Shown here: piece after piece, positions 13,761-24,640 of the stretch
How positions within the stretch are numbered: position 1 is the first letter of the stretch
Layout: every line of letters starts with the position of its first letter
Assembly: GCA_018881555.1 (NCBI GenBank)
Contig: JACAXG010000007.1
Span: forward strand, 5,036,643-5,100,642
Direction of reading: 5' to 3'
Origin: Amblyornis subalaris
Lineage: Eukaryota > Chordata > Aves > Passeriformes > Ptilonorhynchidae
DNA length: 64,000 nt
Translations under genes and position numbers: made by a program
Notes under the pieces: model-generated
Seen by the model: only the letters and a program-made list of their open reading frames with translations
Told to the model about the DNA's origin: nothing
Databases searched by the model: none

Positions 13761-14267
13761 TTTCCTATTAAAACAATGTCCTTGGCCAGCAGGTAACATG
13801 CTTCTTGTATCTCTGCAATAAATGTAAAAGATAGCTTTGAGTTTTCAGAATTTGTGGCTGCTTGGCTCTGGTGATTATTAAGTTTTCTGTAGCTGGTTTC
13901 TAACCAATTTAATATTTACGTGTGGGCCCTTCATCTGTTACATGGCAGCACAATTCAGATAATAGTCTCAGTTATGACAAATCTAAATTTTTTAGTGTAC
14001 TTTAAGAGAAAAATATCGTTGCAATTTGTGTAATGTTGGCTCTGATCCTGGTAAAGATTGACTTTGTCTTATTGTAGATACTGGAGTAGATGTGTTAATC
14101 TTCATGCATATGTGTCAGCTAAATCAGAACTAAATAAATTTCACAGGTTTTAATTTAAACTTTTCTTGATTTTTGCATTTTTTTTTTAGCCTACTGTTTT
14201 TGCCTGTTCTTCACTAGTATTTAAGCAGTTTGATTTCAGTCATTCAGATGCCTGAAGGCAGAAGTAA

Positions 14268-15095
14268 ATCCTACTAGTCACTAGTGGGGTTCTGCAGGGC
14301 TCCATTTCAGGGCCAGCTCTCTTCCACATCTTCATAAATGGCTTGGACACAGACTGCAAGGAATACTAAGGAAGTTGGCAATGGTACTAAACTGGGAGGA
14401 GCTGCCTCCCTCGAAGGCAGAGAGGCCTTGCAGAGAGACCTTGATAAATTAGAGGGCTGGGCAATCATGGACTGCATGAACTTTAAGAAACACAGGTGCC
14501 AGGTTCTGCACCTGGGACAGGGCAACCCTGGCTGTGNGTATAGACTGAGAATGAGGAAAGGGACCTGGGGGTCCTGGTCGATGGCAAGTTGAATATGAGT
14601 CAGCAGTGCCCTGGCAGCCAGGAGGGCCACCCATGTCCTGGGGGNCATCAGGCACAGCNTCACCAGCCNGGCAAGGGAGGGGATTGTCCNGCTCTGCTCT
14701 GCACTGGGGNGGCCTCACCTCGAGTGCTGGGGGCAGTTTGGGTACCACAATATAAAAAAGACNTTGAGCTACTAGACACCATCCAAAGGAGAGCCATGAG
14801 GATGGTGAAGGGTCTGGAGGGGAAGCCATAANAGGAGCAGCCTGAGGTTGTGTCAGGAGAGGTTTAGTTTAGATGTTGGAAGAAAGTTTTTCAGCCAGAG
14901 GGTGGTTGGGCACTGGAACAGATTCCCCACGGAAGTGGTCAGAGCACCAAGCCATCCAGAATTCAAAAAGCATTTGGGCAACGTTCTCAGGCACATGGTG
15001 TGACTCCTGGGGCTGTCCTGTGCAGTGCCTGGAGTTGGACTTGATGATCCTTGTAGTTCCTTTCTCAGAATATTCTGTGATTCTGTGGTACTATG
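14268..15095 (+). mobile_element. CR1 LINE, 5'-truncated, + strand
   Basis: From about 14268 the sequence follows the 3' part of a CR1 non-LTR retrotransposon: the stretch corresponding to the late reverse-transcriptase region, then the ORF2 C-terminus, then the 3' UTR. The element ends with repeats of the CR1 terminal octamer type (ATTCTGTG, about 15074-15090) instead of a poly-A tail, which is diagnostic of the family. It lacks the 5' UTR, ORF1 and most of ORF2, as most CR1 copies do because reverse transcription aborts early. Frameshifts, Ns and an internal deletion near 14536-14560 show it cannot move. The GC-rich composition contrasts with its AT-rich flanks. The 5' boundary is uncertain by about 10-20 bases. 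Confidence 0.95.
14338..14831 (+). pseudogene. CR1 ORF2 (reverse transcriptase) C-terminal relic
   Basis: The frame beginning at 14338 reads the usual CR1 segment after the reverse-transcriptase active site, including TKLGGAASLEGREALQRDL and [10 protein letters not shown]. Where CR1 proteins normally have the catalytic ADD-type motif just before TKLGG, this copy reads VGNG, so the active-site aspartates are gone. The frame shifts after about 14540; the ORF2 ending is picked up in another frame with VPQYKKD and IQRRAMRMVKGLEGKP (about 14739-14829). The intact protein is an endonuclease and reverse transcriptase that copies CR1 RNA at a target site. This copy is dead. Confidence 0.9.
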
Positions 15096-15630
15096 GTGTA
15101 TTTGACCTTGTTTCCTTTAAACTTGATGATGTAATCTTTTCTTCTGTGACTGAAGTACAAAAAAAAATTTAAATTTCTTGTTTTTAATCAAAGCACAGAG
15201 TAAATAAATTTCACAAAGTTAATCTTAAATGAAGGAAAAAGTTGTCACTATTAACATGAACATGAAGAGCAAAAGGTAGCAGTTTCATGAAATCACGAGT
15301 CATAATTTTCTCATTCAGCACGTTTCAGTCATTACAGAAGTCATACNACAACAACACCAGTAGTAGCAAAAATATTAAATATTTAGGCATACACGCCTGA
15401 GAAGCAAGCTAGTAAGCTTTGAGTAGACTATGTGGATGGAGAAACTGAGGAAAACGAAAAGTCTTCCAAGTCACCTGCAGAGAGGCATAGTTCAGTCTGT
15501 GATAAAATAAAGCCTCACAGACTCAGCTGTCAGTGTCTTCTTTCTTCTGAAGCTCACTGTGACGCAGTACATGCAAAAGTCCTCTATTAGCATAGGAAAT
15601 ACTTGTGTTACTGTCAGTTGTCANATTTGT
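15096..15630. other. Spacer between two CR1 insertions
   Basis: AT-rich sequence lying between the octamer end of the upstream CR1 and the start of the short CR1 scrap. I see no gene, RNA gene or defined repeat in it. Confidence 0.6.
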
Positions 15631-15708
15631 CCTGTGAGGACCAGGAGTTGGACTAAAGGATCCTGATGGCTCCCTTCCAACTCAGCACATTTTATGATTC
15701 TGTGATTC
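15631..15708 (+). mobile_element. CR1 3'-end fragment, + strand
   Basis: About 80 bases match the very end of a CR1 3' UTR: the GAGTTGGACTAAAGGATCCTGA-like segment, then CTTCCAACTCAGCAC, then the terminal ATTTTATGATTCTGTGATTC octamer repeats. It has the same orientation as the larger CR1 ending about 540 bases upstream, but since that copy has its own complete 3' end this is a separate, very short insertion. Its right edge is well set by the octamers; its left edge is uncertain. Confidence 0.9.
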
Positions 15709-17279
15709 ATATCCCTGGTACTTTTATTGTGATTTGCTGTCACTTCACTCTGCCAGTAGTTTTGTTGGCTTCAAGGGCCCACTCATAATGAACTGTATTT
15801 CATAAGAGTANGGGTACAAGAATCTGAATCTAGTTAATAATTTTTGTTGTCTGTAAGTATCAACTCTGATCAAGTATTTGATGAACTTAAGTTTATGCAC
15901 CATTTTTCAATAAACATTGCACTGTGCTTCTCCAAATAGATTATCTCCATCCTGAATAAGTGGAAACATTTGGAAGCACAAAAGCAAGTCAAACTTTGTG
16001 GTTAAGTTGCTTAATTTATGTGCTGATGCAGACTAATACTTAAAAAGTCTATCACTGGCTCTCTAAGGCTTCTAGCATGCCTGATGCCTTTATTAATATC
16101 CAAGGCATGGAGAACAAAGANCAATTCAATAATGCTATTTTGGACAATGATGTAGTTCAGTCCAAATTAGACTTTTCTATTGGATTGGCAGAGGCTGCAA
16201 CTCTTTTGACTCAGAAGTTCCCAGGTATGTGATGTGCAAGCTGCTGTACTGGCAGGCAGCAGCAGCACTGCCTGGAAAGCAGTTGAAGAAAGGTGGTTGA
16301 CTGATGAGAAGCGTGGCTGAGCTTTTATTGTTAATATTCCATGGTGTCAGCATGAAATATAAATGCATTCTTTAAGATTATTTTAAAAAAATAATAATAA
16401 AGTATTTGAAGTTCCAACCAATCTAAAAGTGTTAAGCTTTCAAAGAAATAGATCAAGCTTTTTCATAGTAAATGTGAAATTCAGGTGGTCCACAGCCCCA
16501 GTGTGCCAAACTTAGCACTGTGCAGGAGAATGGTCTACAAGAACTTTGTGCATTCACATTTGAGAAAAGAAGTGTGGGCAAAAGGGAAAATTGTTACCTT
16601 GTTCAGAGTCATAGTATTGTAACAATCCCAACGAGGTTTTGAGCATAATACATTTGGTACTGAGAAAGAAATACCAAAGAAGTTAGATTGGTTTGTAATA
16701 GAGCTGAGAGTATTCACACATTTTGTTGAGTATGTATTTTACACATCATATAATTTGAAACAGAATTATAGGGTGAACTGCAAGTCATGGAAAAAGAATT
16801 ATAATGATTTGAACATGCTGTAACTCTTTACGAGGTTGGAAAGTAATAGNTGTATCAAACTGAACAACAAAAAACCTGAATTTCTTACATTACAGTTAAA
16901 AAGAAACATTCCAGTTATGTTCTTGAACACAAATAACAAAGTTGCAGAATGCATATTTGAGAGAAGAAAAAAACCTCAGGTAAATTGAGTAAGTTGAAGT
17001 GTAAAACAGTTATATATAGTTTTCAGGCTCTTAACAGTAAGAAATGGTATAGCAGAACCTTAGAAAGAACATAAATATCACTATGGGGGGTCTCTCTTNG
17101 TAAATGTTTCCACAGAACAAGGATTGGTATGATTAAAAAACATTTCATGACAAAGAAAATAAAACAAAAGAACAGTGTTTAGTGTTACATATACATAGTT
17201 GCTGAAACTAAGTGTATAAAATATAATACTAAGCTTGACCACTGAGTGTGTATTTTGCTCTTACGTGTACTGCAAACAG
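15709..17279. other. AT-rich unique non-coding stretch
   Basis: No gene, RNA or mobile element recognised. Small open frames (for example minus 16177-16368 and 16535-16717) are under 65 codons without motifs. Probably unique intronic or intergenic DNA. Confidence 0.6.
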
Positions 17280-17720
17280 TTCTTTCACCAGTGTATTCAG
17301 GCACTGCATAGAATAGCCTGTGCCCGATTGAAGTGTATTTTTTAGATAGATGTCTAGTTTTCATTTGAAGACATTGAGAGGTAGAAAATGAATTACTTTC
17401 CTTGGTAGGTTTTTCCTAATAGTTACTTTAAATTTTTCTGGCTTTGGCTTCCAGCTATGGAGTTATATTAAGNCTTTTTGTGCTAGAGACCTGCAGAAGC
17501 CCATATTTTCTCTCTTTGGAAGTGCTCGTATACTGCTGTCAAGTCACCTTTCAAATTTTCTTTGATGAACTGAGCAGACTGACATCTCTGAACATTTTTA
17601 CAAGCAGCAGGGAAATACATTTTTTTACCTTCTGAATGGCTTGAGATCATTCTTTATAATGCCAGTCCTCAATATCATTTACCATGCTACCATTTTTTAG
17701 CTCATCACCCATAATTTTCT
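17280..17720 (-). mobile_element. Old, diverged CR1/L3-like remnant, minus strand
   Basis: On the + strand this reads as the diverged reverse complement of an ancient CR1/L3-type 3' region. Landmarks are CTTTGGCTTCCAGCTATGGA (about 17441-17460), the GTCAAGTCACCTTTCAAATTTTCTTTGATGAACTGAGCAGA stretch (about 17537-17580), and the ensuing ATGGCTTGAGATCATTC segment. These correspond by eye to the conserved GATCAAGTCACC... CTTTGATAAACTAAACAGA blocks of amniote CR1/L3 repeats. Divergence is much higher than in the neighbouring CR1 at 17902, so it is probably an older insertion. No coding capacity remains. Edges are approximate. Confidence 0.7.
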
Positions 17721-17901
17721 AATTTCTTAATGATTGATATGTTGCATAACATAATCCCTAAATTTAACTTCCAAGAAATCATACTTACATTTATATTTGA
17801 CTAATGACTTTTGCTGGAAAGCGGCTTTGGGCATATATCTGCTAATCTGTTCTAAATTCAAATTAGTATAATCTTTGGCGATACTGTATAGAGCTAATAG
17901 A

Positions 17902-18700
17902 ATCATCATGGAATCGTAGAACGGCTTGGGTTGCAAGGGACCTTAAAGATCATCTGGATCCAACTCCCTGCCGTGGGCAGGGACACCTTTCACCAGAGTG
18001 GGTTGTTCAGAGCTCCATCCAACCTGGCCTTAAATCCTTCCAAGGGTGGGGCATCCACAGCTTCTCTAAGCAACCTGTTCCAGGGCCTCACCACCCTCAC
18101 AGTAAAGAATTTCTTCCTAAAATCTAATTTAAACCTACTCTCAGTTTGAATCCATTCACCCTTGTCCTGTCATTCTGTGCTCTTGTAAAAAGTCCCTCTC
18201 CCTCTTTTTTATAAGCTCCCTTCAGGTACTGGAAGGCCTCAAATAGGTCATCCCTAAGCCTTCCTCTTTTCCAGGCTGAACAACCCCAGTTCTCTCAGCC
18301 TTTCCCCACAAGAGAGGTGCTCCATCCCTCTGACCATCNTCATGGCCTCCTCTGGACTCACTCCAACAGGTCCATGCCCTTGCTGTGCTGGGACCCCAGG
18401 GCTGGATGCAGCACTGCAGGTGGGGTCTCACCAGAGCAGAGCAGAGGGGCAGAATCCCCTCCCTNCCCTGCTGCCCTCGGTGCTTTGGATGAGCCCAGGA
18501 CACGTTTGGCTCTCTGGGCTGTGAGTGCCCAGGGCCGGGGCATGTCCAGCCTCTCACCCACCAGCACCCCCAAGTCCTTCTGGGCAGGGCTGCTCTCCAT
18601 CTGCTCATCCCCAGCCTGGACTGATACTGCAGGTTGCCCTGACCCAGATGCAGCACCAGCACTTNGTCTTGTTAAACCTCNTGAAATTCCCGAGAGAACT
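17902..18700 (-). mobile_element. CR1 LINE, 5'-truncated, minus strand
   Basis: The left edge carries reverse-complemented terminal octamer-like sequence (AATCATCATGGAATCGTAGAA), followed by the usual 3' UTR reverse complement (TTGGGTTGCAAGGGACCTTA, then CCAACTCCCTGCCGTGGGCAGGGACACC). Further right comes the ORF2 C-terminal region, ending near the GTTAAACCTC segment at about 18670-18690. The copy keeps more of CR1 than most fragments here, but no ORF1 and only the end of ORF2. It is GC-rich against AT-rich flanks and lies about 180 bases from an older CR1-like remnant in the same orientation. The right edge is uncertain by some tens of bases. Confidence 0.95.
18222..18662 (-). pseudogene. CR1 ORF2 C-terminal relic, frameshifted
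   Basis: Reading the minus strand, one frame (18662 down to 18222) opens with [16 protein letters not shown], a motif of the CR1 ORF2 region after the reverse transcriptase. The next part, [20 protein letters not shown] and [15 protein letters not shown], is in a second frame (18600-18358). The first frame then resumes with REGILPLCSALVRPHLQCCI. The protein sequence therefore jumps frames at least twice, so the copy is inactive. The assignment rests on the order and spelling of these familiar CR1 segments; Ns near 18339 and 18465 add some uncertainty to the exact breaks. Confidence 0.88.
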
Positions 18701-21700
18701 CCTTGAGCCTCATAAGGGTGGTTCTAAGTGGCAGGCACCATCTTTTTCAGGTTTGCCCATAACTCCCAAATGTGCTGTATTTGCTTGGTTGGCATTCTCC
18801 CTTTCAGCTGTTGTGAATAGTCTGGCTGTTTTAACTTGCATTCAGTTTGGTAGAAGAACTTCTCTGTCTGTGGCTGCTGCTGTAATCTATTCTCTGCAGA
18901 TCACAGAACTGGCATCTTCAGCTCCACAACAGATTGGTGTCAGCATACCCAATTATTTTTTTTTCATTCTTCATTCTTGTTTGAGTCTAAGAATTTTCAG
19001 TATCATTCTATTCCTTAGCATGGCTTGAAGAGTCAAACACTTCCCGATTGTGTTTCCACATTATCTTACCATCACCTGCATTTTTTATCAGCATCCTAGA
19101 TGTACCAGAAAACAATGGTTATGATGCATCTCAGGATCACGGCTTGAGCTTTAAGAACAAAGCAAGCCCTATATTTAGACTGCAGGCTTATCTCTCCTAT
19201 TATCTTAACCTCTTCAACAGCATCTTATAAACAAATATTGAAGGAGTGAAGCAGAACAGAATGATCCTTCCTTTACATGTGCACTCCATGGTGTTAGCAA
19301 TTTCCTGAGGAATCGCATTTCAGGTCATTGTTCTTAATAGCTGCTAATGGATTTATCTNGTTTTTCCGAGAGCCCTTAAATATCTGCTTTTTGTTGTGTT
19401 CAGTAAGGCATTCCAACAGTTCACAGTTAAGAATGTATTACTTTCTCATATTGTTAAAAAACAATAATAATACTTAATAGAGCTGTTAATAACAAACTCG
19501 CTCAACAAGACATGTTCTGGGTTAACACTTAATTTATTTCTTTATGTTGTTTTTGTTGTTGTTGGGGTTTTTTTTGTTAATGCTGTGAGTGGGTAGGAGT
19601 CTTTCCCACTGTGAGTTTTGTCATAGCCTTTAGGATCTATAAAATCTTAGAACTATTGAGGGGAAATGGGACTGTTACCCACAAAAATAAGTGGTTTTGT
19701 AATTATCTTTGTGGCCTAGAAAGTGAAAACAAATACAGTGCACCCTGTCAGTCTCACTCACTGTATCTTACTGCCCCCTTCACTGTTGTAGGGAAGAATT
19801 ACTGAGGAAGCAAACAAAACGGGTGCTTAAGGAGGGAAGAGGGTAAACTCACAGAAAAATCTCTTGTTGCAAGTCTAGCCTCAAACTTAGTCCACTCTGA
19901 TGCTTGGACAGCAAGCAATAAAAAGAGGCAATAAAGGATCCTACCCCAAGGCATCTTCCAGCAGTTTTGTATTTTGGCCGGTTGCTTCACAGTGATGAGA
20001 ACAGTCCTACTTAAGATTAACTGAAATTGTCCCCAAATCACCAAAGATATAATCAGAGCGGCAGTAGTGATGGTAGTAAATCTTCCCAGACTGCACAGGC
20101 TGTATGTACGATCCTTTTGGGCCATTTAACAGTCATGGGATGAGGAAAGTGGGCAGGAATATGAAAGACAGTGAAAGTAGCTCTATCTGTGCTTCTGAAA
20201 CAGCTGCCCCAGGTGCTGGTGCTCCACAGCCCTGTGCAATTGCTTCACACCTGCCAGTAGTTGACTTCTGTTGGCTTGTCAAATTGAGGGTTTGGCATCC
20301 TTGCCCTCATGAAGCATCCTTAACTTCCTTTGGTAGAGCGACCATAATCCCATGCTTGAAATGAGACTGATGCTCCTAAATTAAGGTTTCTGAGCCTCCT
20401 GATGATAGCAATCTGTTTATCATTGCAGACCTGGAGAAATTAGTTAATAAAATTTTCTTCAGCTGTATCGCTTTACAAATTCATTCCAATTCTACTGGGA
20501 AACTTTGCCCAAGATTAGGAATGTGTTGAAGCCTGGAAATGAAAAATTAGGTACTCAGAGCTATCTATACCAGCTTTCAGTTATTTTCTCTAACTTGTGC
20601 TAAATACAGCGCTAATTTCATCCTTTGCTTTCTCAGATTCCAATTCCAAACCCGGCCTTTAGTCAGGTGGTAGAGTAAGAACTAAACTAAAAATTAAGGC
20701 ACTTTTATCTCCTGATGTCAGCTGTCAGCTTTGCTCATCAGCCTGATAGGATTTAGCAATGGTTGAGGCTGCACAGATCCAGTCTTTCTAAACCTGAATA
20801 TTAACCTCAGTTCTAACTCTTATCTTTTAACACAGACTTGACATCTACTTCTGCCTCTTCCAAAACTGAAAATAAGTTATGCAAGTCATTTAATGGTTAA
20901 TAAGCCAGTTTCTATAGCTCTTATTTTCCTTGGAGTTTTCAGCTACAGTGACAGCTACCAGCTGAGAATCTGGTGTGGCCGAGTTCTGTTTTAGAAGTTA
21001 GCAGCGTTGTTCTGTTTTATTCTGAAATAGTGGTTACTAATGTCTAGTGCTAACACTATTTGTTTGCTTCCCATTAATATCCTTAATGGATTTTACATTG
21101 GTTTAATCTGCCTTGTTCCTACATCCTTCAAACCGAACCTTTTTCAGATGATGAATGGCTTTCCCAAGTTAAGGAATTACTTTGTTTGGTGGTTGCAGAT
21201 TGCAACGAAAGGATGACATTTTATGAGGTTCTGTCGGCTTATTATTCTCGTAGCCTACTGTGCCATCTGTTTTTTGAGCTGATTTTTATTTCAGAAACTA
21301 TGTTTTTGTAATAATTTTGAGTGAATAGCTGGATTTTTCTGTGCTGCTTTACACTAAACCCCGTAAAATTCGCAGTGCCGTTCACTGACTTGCAAACTCG
21401 TAGCTGTTGTTGTCAGTGCAGCATTGTTACAGGAGCTCAGAAATCAGCCATATCCAACTCCCTCCAGAGGTGCAGCTCCTGCCCTGCATGTACCAAACAG
21501 CCTCGTGGGTTTTAGGGAGCTCTCTGACCCTCGAGGTTTGTAAGAAATGCAAAACACTGCGTATGTGGACACTCACATCTATTCCTCAAAGCTGGTTACA
21601 ATACTTCCTCAAATGGTGAGGAAAGTGCATCTTTCTATGGTCAAGTAAGTATCAATATGGAGGTAAAAATAAATCAAAATAAAGCATAAGCAATATGTTT

Positions 21701-22962
21701 ACATTTTGTGAATTTCTGAGAACAACAAAGTCTGGGTATAACCAATATTATCCAATAAGAAAATTATATTCTAAAGAATGATGTGCCTTTAGGCTGTTTA
21801 AAACATGCAATTTCTACATGAAAAAAAAATCAGACAGTGCCAATGAAAATACCTAGATTTACAAATTTCTGCTTTTACATTTTATATAATTTCATTTTTA
21901 TTAATATTAAACAGTGCAGTTTTTTTCTCTCAGACAAAACAAGATAGTCATTTTATCTGCAAACCAGTTTAGGATGATACCTGAAATGTTAGTGAATTGA
22001 AAGTGTCATCAATACATGTCTTGAAATGTCAATGCCAAGTTACAATGAAGAAACATTATTTTGGCAAAATGAAGTCACATTACATTACCTAATGAGAGTT
22101 TCCAAGTGAAGAAATGTCAGCTTAGCATAAAAAATTATCACTTCCACTGTCTAGACTAGAAAGGAACTGAAAATCCTATGTTTGTTAAAAAAAAAGGCGA
22201 TTTTTCTCTGTAGAATTTTTCATTTTCAATTTATAAAAGGAACAAAGGAAAGTATTTAAATACCAATAACATGTAAAATAATGCAAAAATTGTTTGGGCT
22301 TTTTTTTACTGAAAATCTACGTAATTTGAAGTATTAAATTTTTTTTGGTAGGGACGTCTGTTTTATTCAAATAGGATGTTGTCTGCTTGAAAAGCTTGAC
22401 TGTAAAAAGTAATGTTTAATTTCTAGTTGGAATGGATTTTTTTCTCATTGTGTGATTAATTTCTCACATGTTTTAATTCTTTCCTTCAGAGTGTTAGTAT
22501 AGATGAAGAGAAAATGAAACATTCCTTGGAAATAATTTGTCAGATTTTGCTTTTGTGTTCCATGTGGCATATGGATATGTATAAAACATAAACTAATACT
22601 GCTCGAGTATACTTTTAGAATATAGCTAGGTCAGACAAAAACATTTTCAAAACTAATTGACCTGAAAGTGTGCGAAGATAAATGGTTCATTCTCAGATTT
22701 TATCTTCTGGATATTCATAAATTCCACTAGCAAACACGAAGCTGTATTGCAAAGGATTGGGTTTTTTAGTAGTACCTGTCAAGCCAAGAGATAGGAGTCT
22801 GATAACAAGACCATTTCCTCCAATGCTGAAATAGAATGTGGGGAGCTGATTTTAGGTACTTATTTTCTAAAAGTCTTGACTCTAATGTTAAACTTACTCT
22901 ATACACATCTGCATACATGATAAAGAACTCTTCAGATAAATATGAGTACACATGAGGAATTA
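18701..22962. other. AT-rich unique non-coding stretch
   Basis: No gene or mobile element recognised. It includes moderately GC-richer patches near 20100-20300 and 21400-21530, whose short frames have no familiar motif. From about 19360 to 25066 the sequence has no N at all, unlike most of the window. Probably intron or intergenic DNA. Confidence 0.55.
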
Positions 22963-23085
22963 ATGATTGTCATTTATCTGGACTTCTGTAAAGTCTTTGA
23001 CACAGTCCCTCACAACATCCTTCTCTCTAAATTGGAGAGGAATAGTTTTGATGAGTGGATGATTAGATGGATAAAACATTCTTAA
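22963..23085 (+). pseudogene. Isolated CR1 reverse-transcriptase fragment
   Basis: Forty codons from 22963 to a TAA at 23083-23085 read [20 protein letters not shown] and then SKLER...WMIRWIK. This is the reverse-transcriptase motif A region of CR1-type LINEs; the first Asp of YLDFCKVFD is the position expected for the catalytic aspartate. The upstream in-frame sequence and the downstream YADD-containing part are not present, so it is a small internal scrap with no 3' terminal octamers. It either lost its 3' part by deletion or rearranged. The protein similarity is strong despite the short length. The initial ATG is incidental. Confidence 0.9.
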
Positions 23086-23686
23086 CTGCCCTCAATTAGG
23101 CCCAGGAAAGTTTTCTCCCTAGCTGAAAAACCATGAACAAATTTATTCTGAAAATCATAAGCACATCCATTTTTTGCTTTAAGTATACATGCTCTCTATC
23201 AACTACAACATGACAGCCAAACATTTGAAGGTCTCACAATGTTCCTATTCACACAGGTCTGAAATTAACTTATTTTACAATTAACCTAGCATATATATTC
23301 CCAGGCTACTGCTGAATAGCGGCAAAAATTTCATCAATGAAAGTTGCATTCAGTAAGTGCTTTTCCAGCTCTGACATTTTCTCCCAGATTAATTCAGTCG
23401 GTAGATAGTGGTATTCAATAGTTCCTTTCCAAGCAGAAGGAGGGAATGATCTCCTTTCCTTTCTACATTTCCCATTGCAGGCAAAAGAATAGGAACTCTA
23501 CTCAAAATATATATTCAAGAGGCTGATTTTTCCCAGCACAGAAATTTGGTCTAACCCACTAAAAAAAAGAAAATGTAAAGAGATACAAGAAGTTCTATGT
23601 GGAGAATCCAAAATTACTGAGGATTATCATCTCTTGTGATTGCTGATTTTAACTTTTGACTATGTTTGGGGTTTTTTTTATTAGTT
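23086..23686. other. Spacer between CR1 fragments
   Basis: AT-rich sequence between the + strand reverse-transcriptase scrap and the minus-strand CR1 3' end. No gene or further repeat recognised. It might contain diverged CR1 sequence linking the scraps, but I cannot see it. Confidence 0.5.
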
Positions 23687-23800
23687 AATCATAGAATCAA
23701 AGAATGGTTTGGGTTGGAAAGAACCTTAAAGATCATCTCGTTATAATCCCTCTGCCACGGGCAGAGTCACCTTCCACTAGATCAGATTGCTGAAATCAGG
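23687..23800 (-). mobile_element. CR1 3'-end fragment, minus strand
   Basis: Starts with reverse-complemented terminal octamers (AATCATAGAATCAAAGAATG) and continues TTTGGGTTGGAAAGAACCTT, AAAGATCATCTCG and CCACGGGCAGAGTCACC, the standard reverse complement of a CR1 3' UTR. Only about 115 bases remain before similarity fades, so this is a severely 5'-truncated insertion. The left edge is firm, the right approximate. Confidence 0.93.
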
Positions 23801-24459
23801 CTTCATGGTGTCCATAATTGGCATGGACATCTTAAACCGCTCTTATCTGTGGGCTTGATGAAGAAGGCAGTAATTAGGCCAAATGAAACAACAGGGAATA
23901 CATAATTCTGCTCTTGGAAGTGTCTCAATTGACTCTGAGAAATGGAATACAGAGAAAAGCCTGGCTCATCTGGAAATAAGAAGTGTGGCAAGAGATGCTA
24001 GGTGAAGCTGCTTAAAAGAAAAGTAGTTTTATGCCACAGGGCTTGGGGTAGGTAAAATGACAGTGGGATATCAGCTATCTGTTCTTCACACACTGAAAGG
24101 CAATATGTTTCTTGCTGGTGTGGGGATAGATCCTGAAATATGAGAAAAAGGAGAAGTTATAAGAGAACTAGAAGAAAAGCGTGTCAGGTCCGGGACTAAT
24201 AAAATCTGGCGTACAATTTAAAATACTCTTTTTTATGGCAACATTGATTCAGAAAACTGACTTGGAGCTCTCCAAGTCCTGATAAAATATGGAGATATAA
24301 GCAGAAAAAGCATTAGATAGTTTGGTTTAGCTGTGTTATGTTAGGGATCCATGACATCAGAGTCGAGTGGGCTTGGAAACTTCCTGGCACAGCCTTGGGA
24401 AAACTGTGAGCAGTGAAAACTGCACCCACACCTTAACAGTGACCGTGTGAAGCAGTGAC
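23801..24459. other. Unique stretch between CR1 fragments
   Basis: No gene, RNA gene or repeat recognised in this interval. Confidence 0.5.
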
Positions 24460-24640
24460 CACAGGGTAACTCAGGTGGGAAGGGACCTCAGGGGTTCTGT
24501 GCTCCATCCCACTGTGAGCAGCAGAATCAGCTCTAAGGTCACACCATGCTCCTTAGGGTTTTATCCTGTTGGTCTTTCGGAGTCCCCAGGATGAAGAGTG
24601 CACAGCCTCTCCAGGTAATCCTCTCCACGACTGTCCTGTA
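24460..24640 (-). mobile_element. Diverged CR1 3' UTR fragment, minus strand
   Basis: CAGGGTAACTCAGGTGGGAAG GGACCTCAGGGG matches the reverse complement of a CR1 3' end (gGcTCAGGTTGGAAGGGACCTC type). The later GAGTCCCCAGGATGAAGAGT and GCACAGCCTCTCCAGGTAAT match the segment that in CR1 reads like CCAAGGATGGAGACTCCACAACCTCTCTGGGCAA. The terminal octamers are largely lost, and the copy is more diverged than the one at 23687. Edges approximate. Confidence 0.75.

Larger units (their letters stand above)
6771..14267. other. AT-rich unique non-coding stretch
   Basis: No gene or mobile element recognised. Contents are small: an 11-bp palindrome (8088-8112), a two-copy 22-bp tandem duplication (10687-10728), a 20-T homopolymer (12335-12354) and a 14-bp direct repeat spaced 36 bp apart (13711-13760), each listed separately. 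The longest frames, such as 11755-12171 on the + strand (138 codons, interrupted by Ns), have no recognisable motif. Probably intron or intergenic DNA. Confidence 0.6.
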
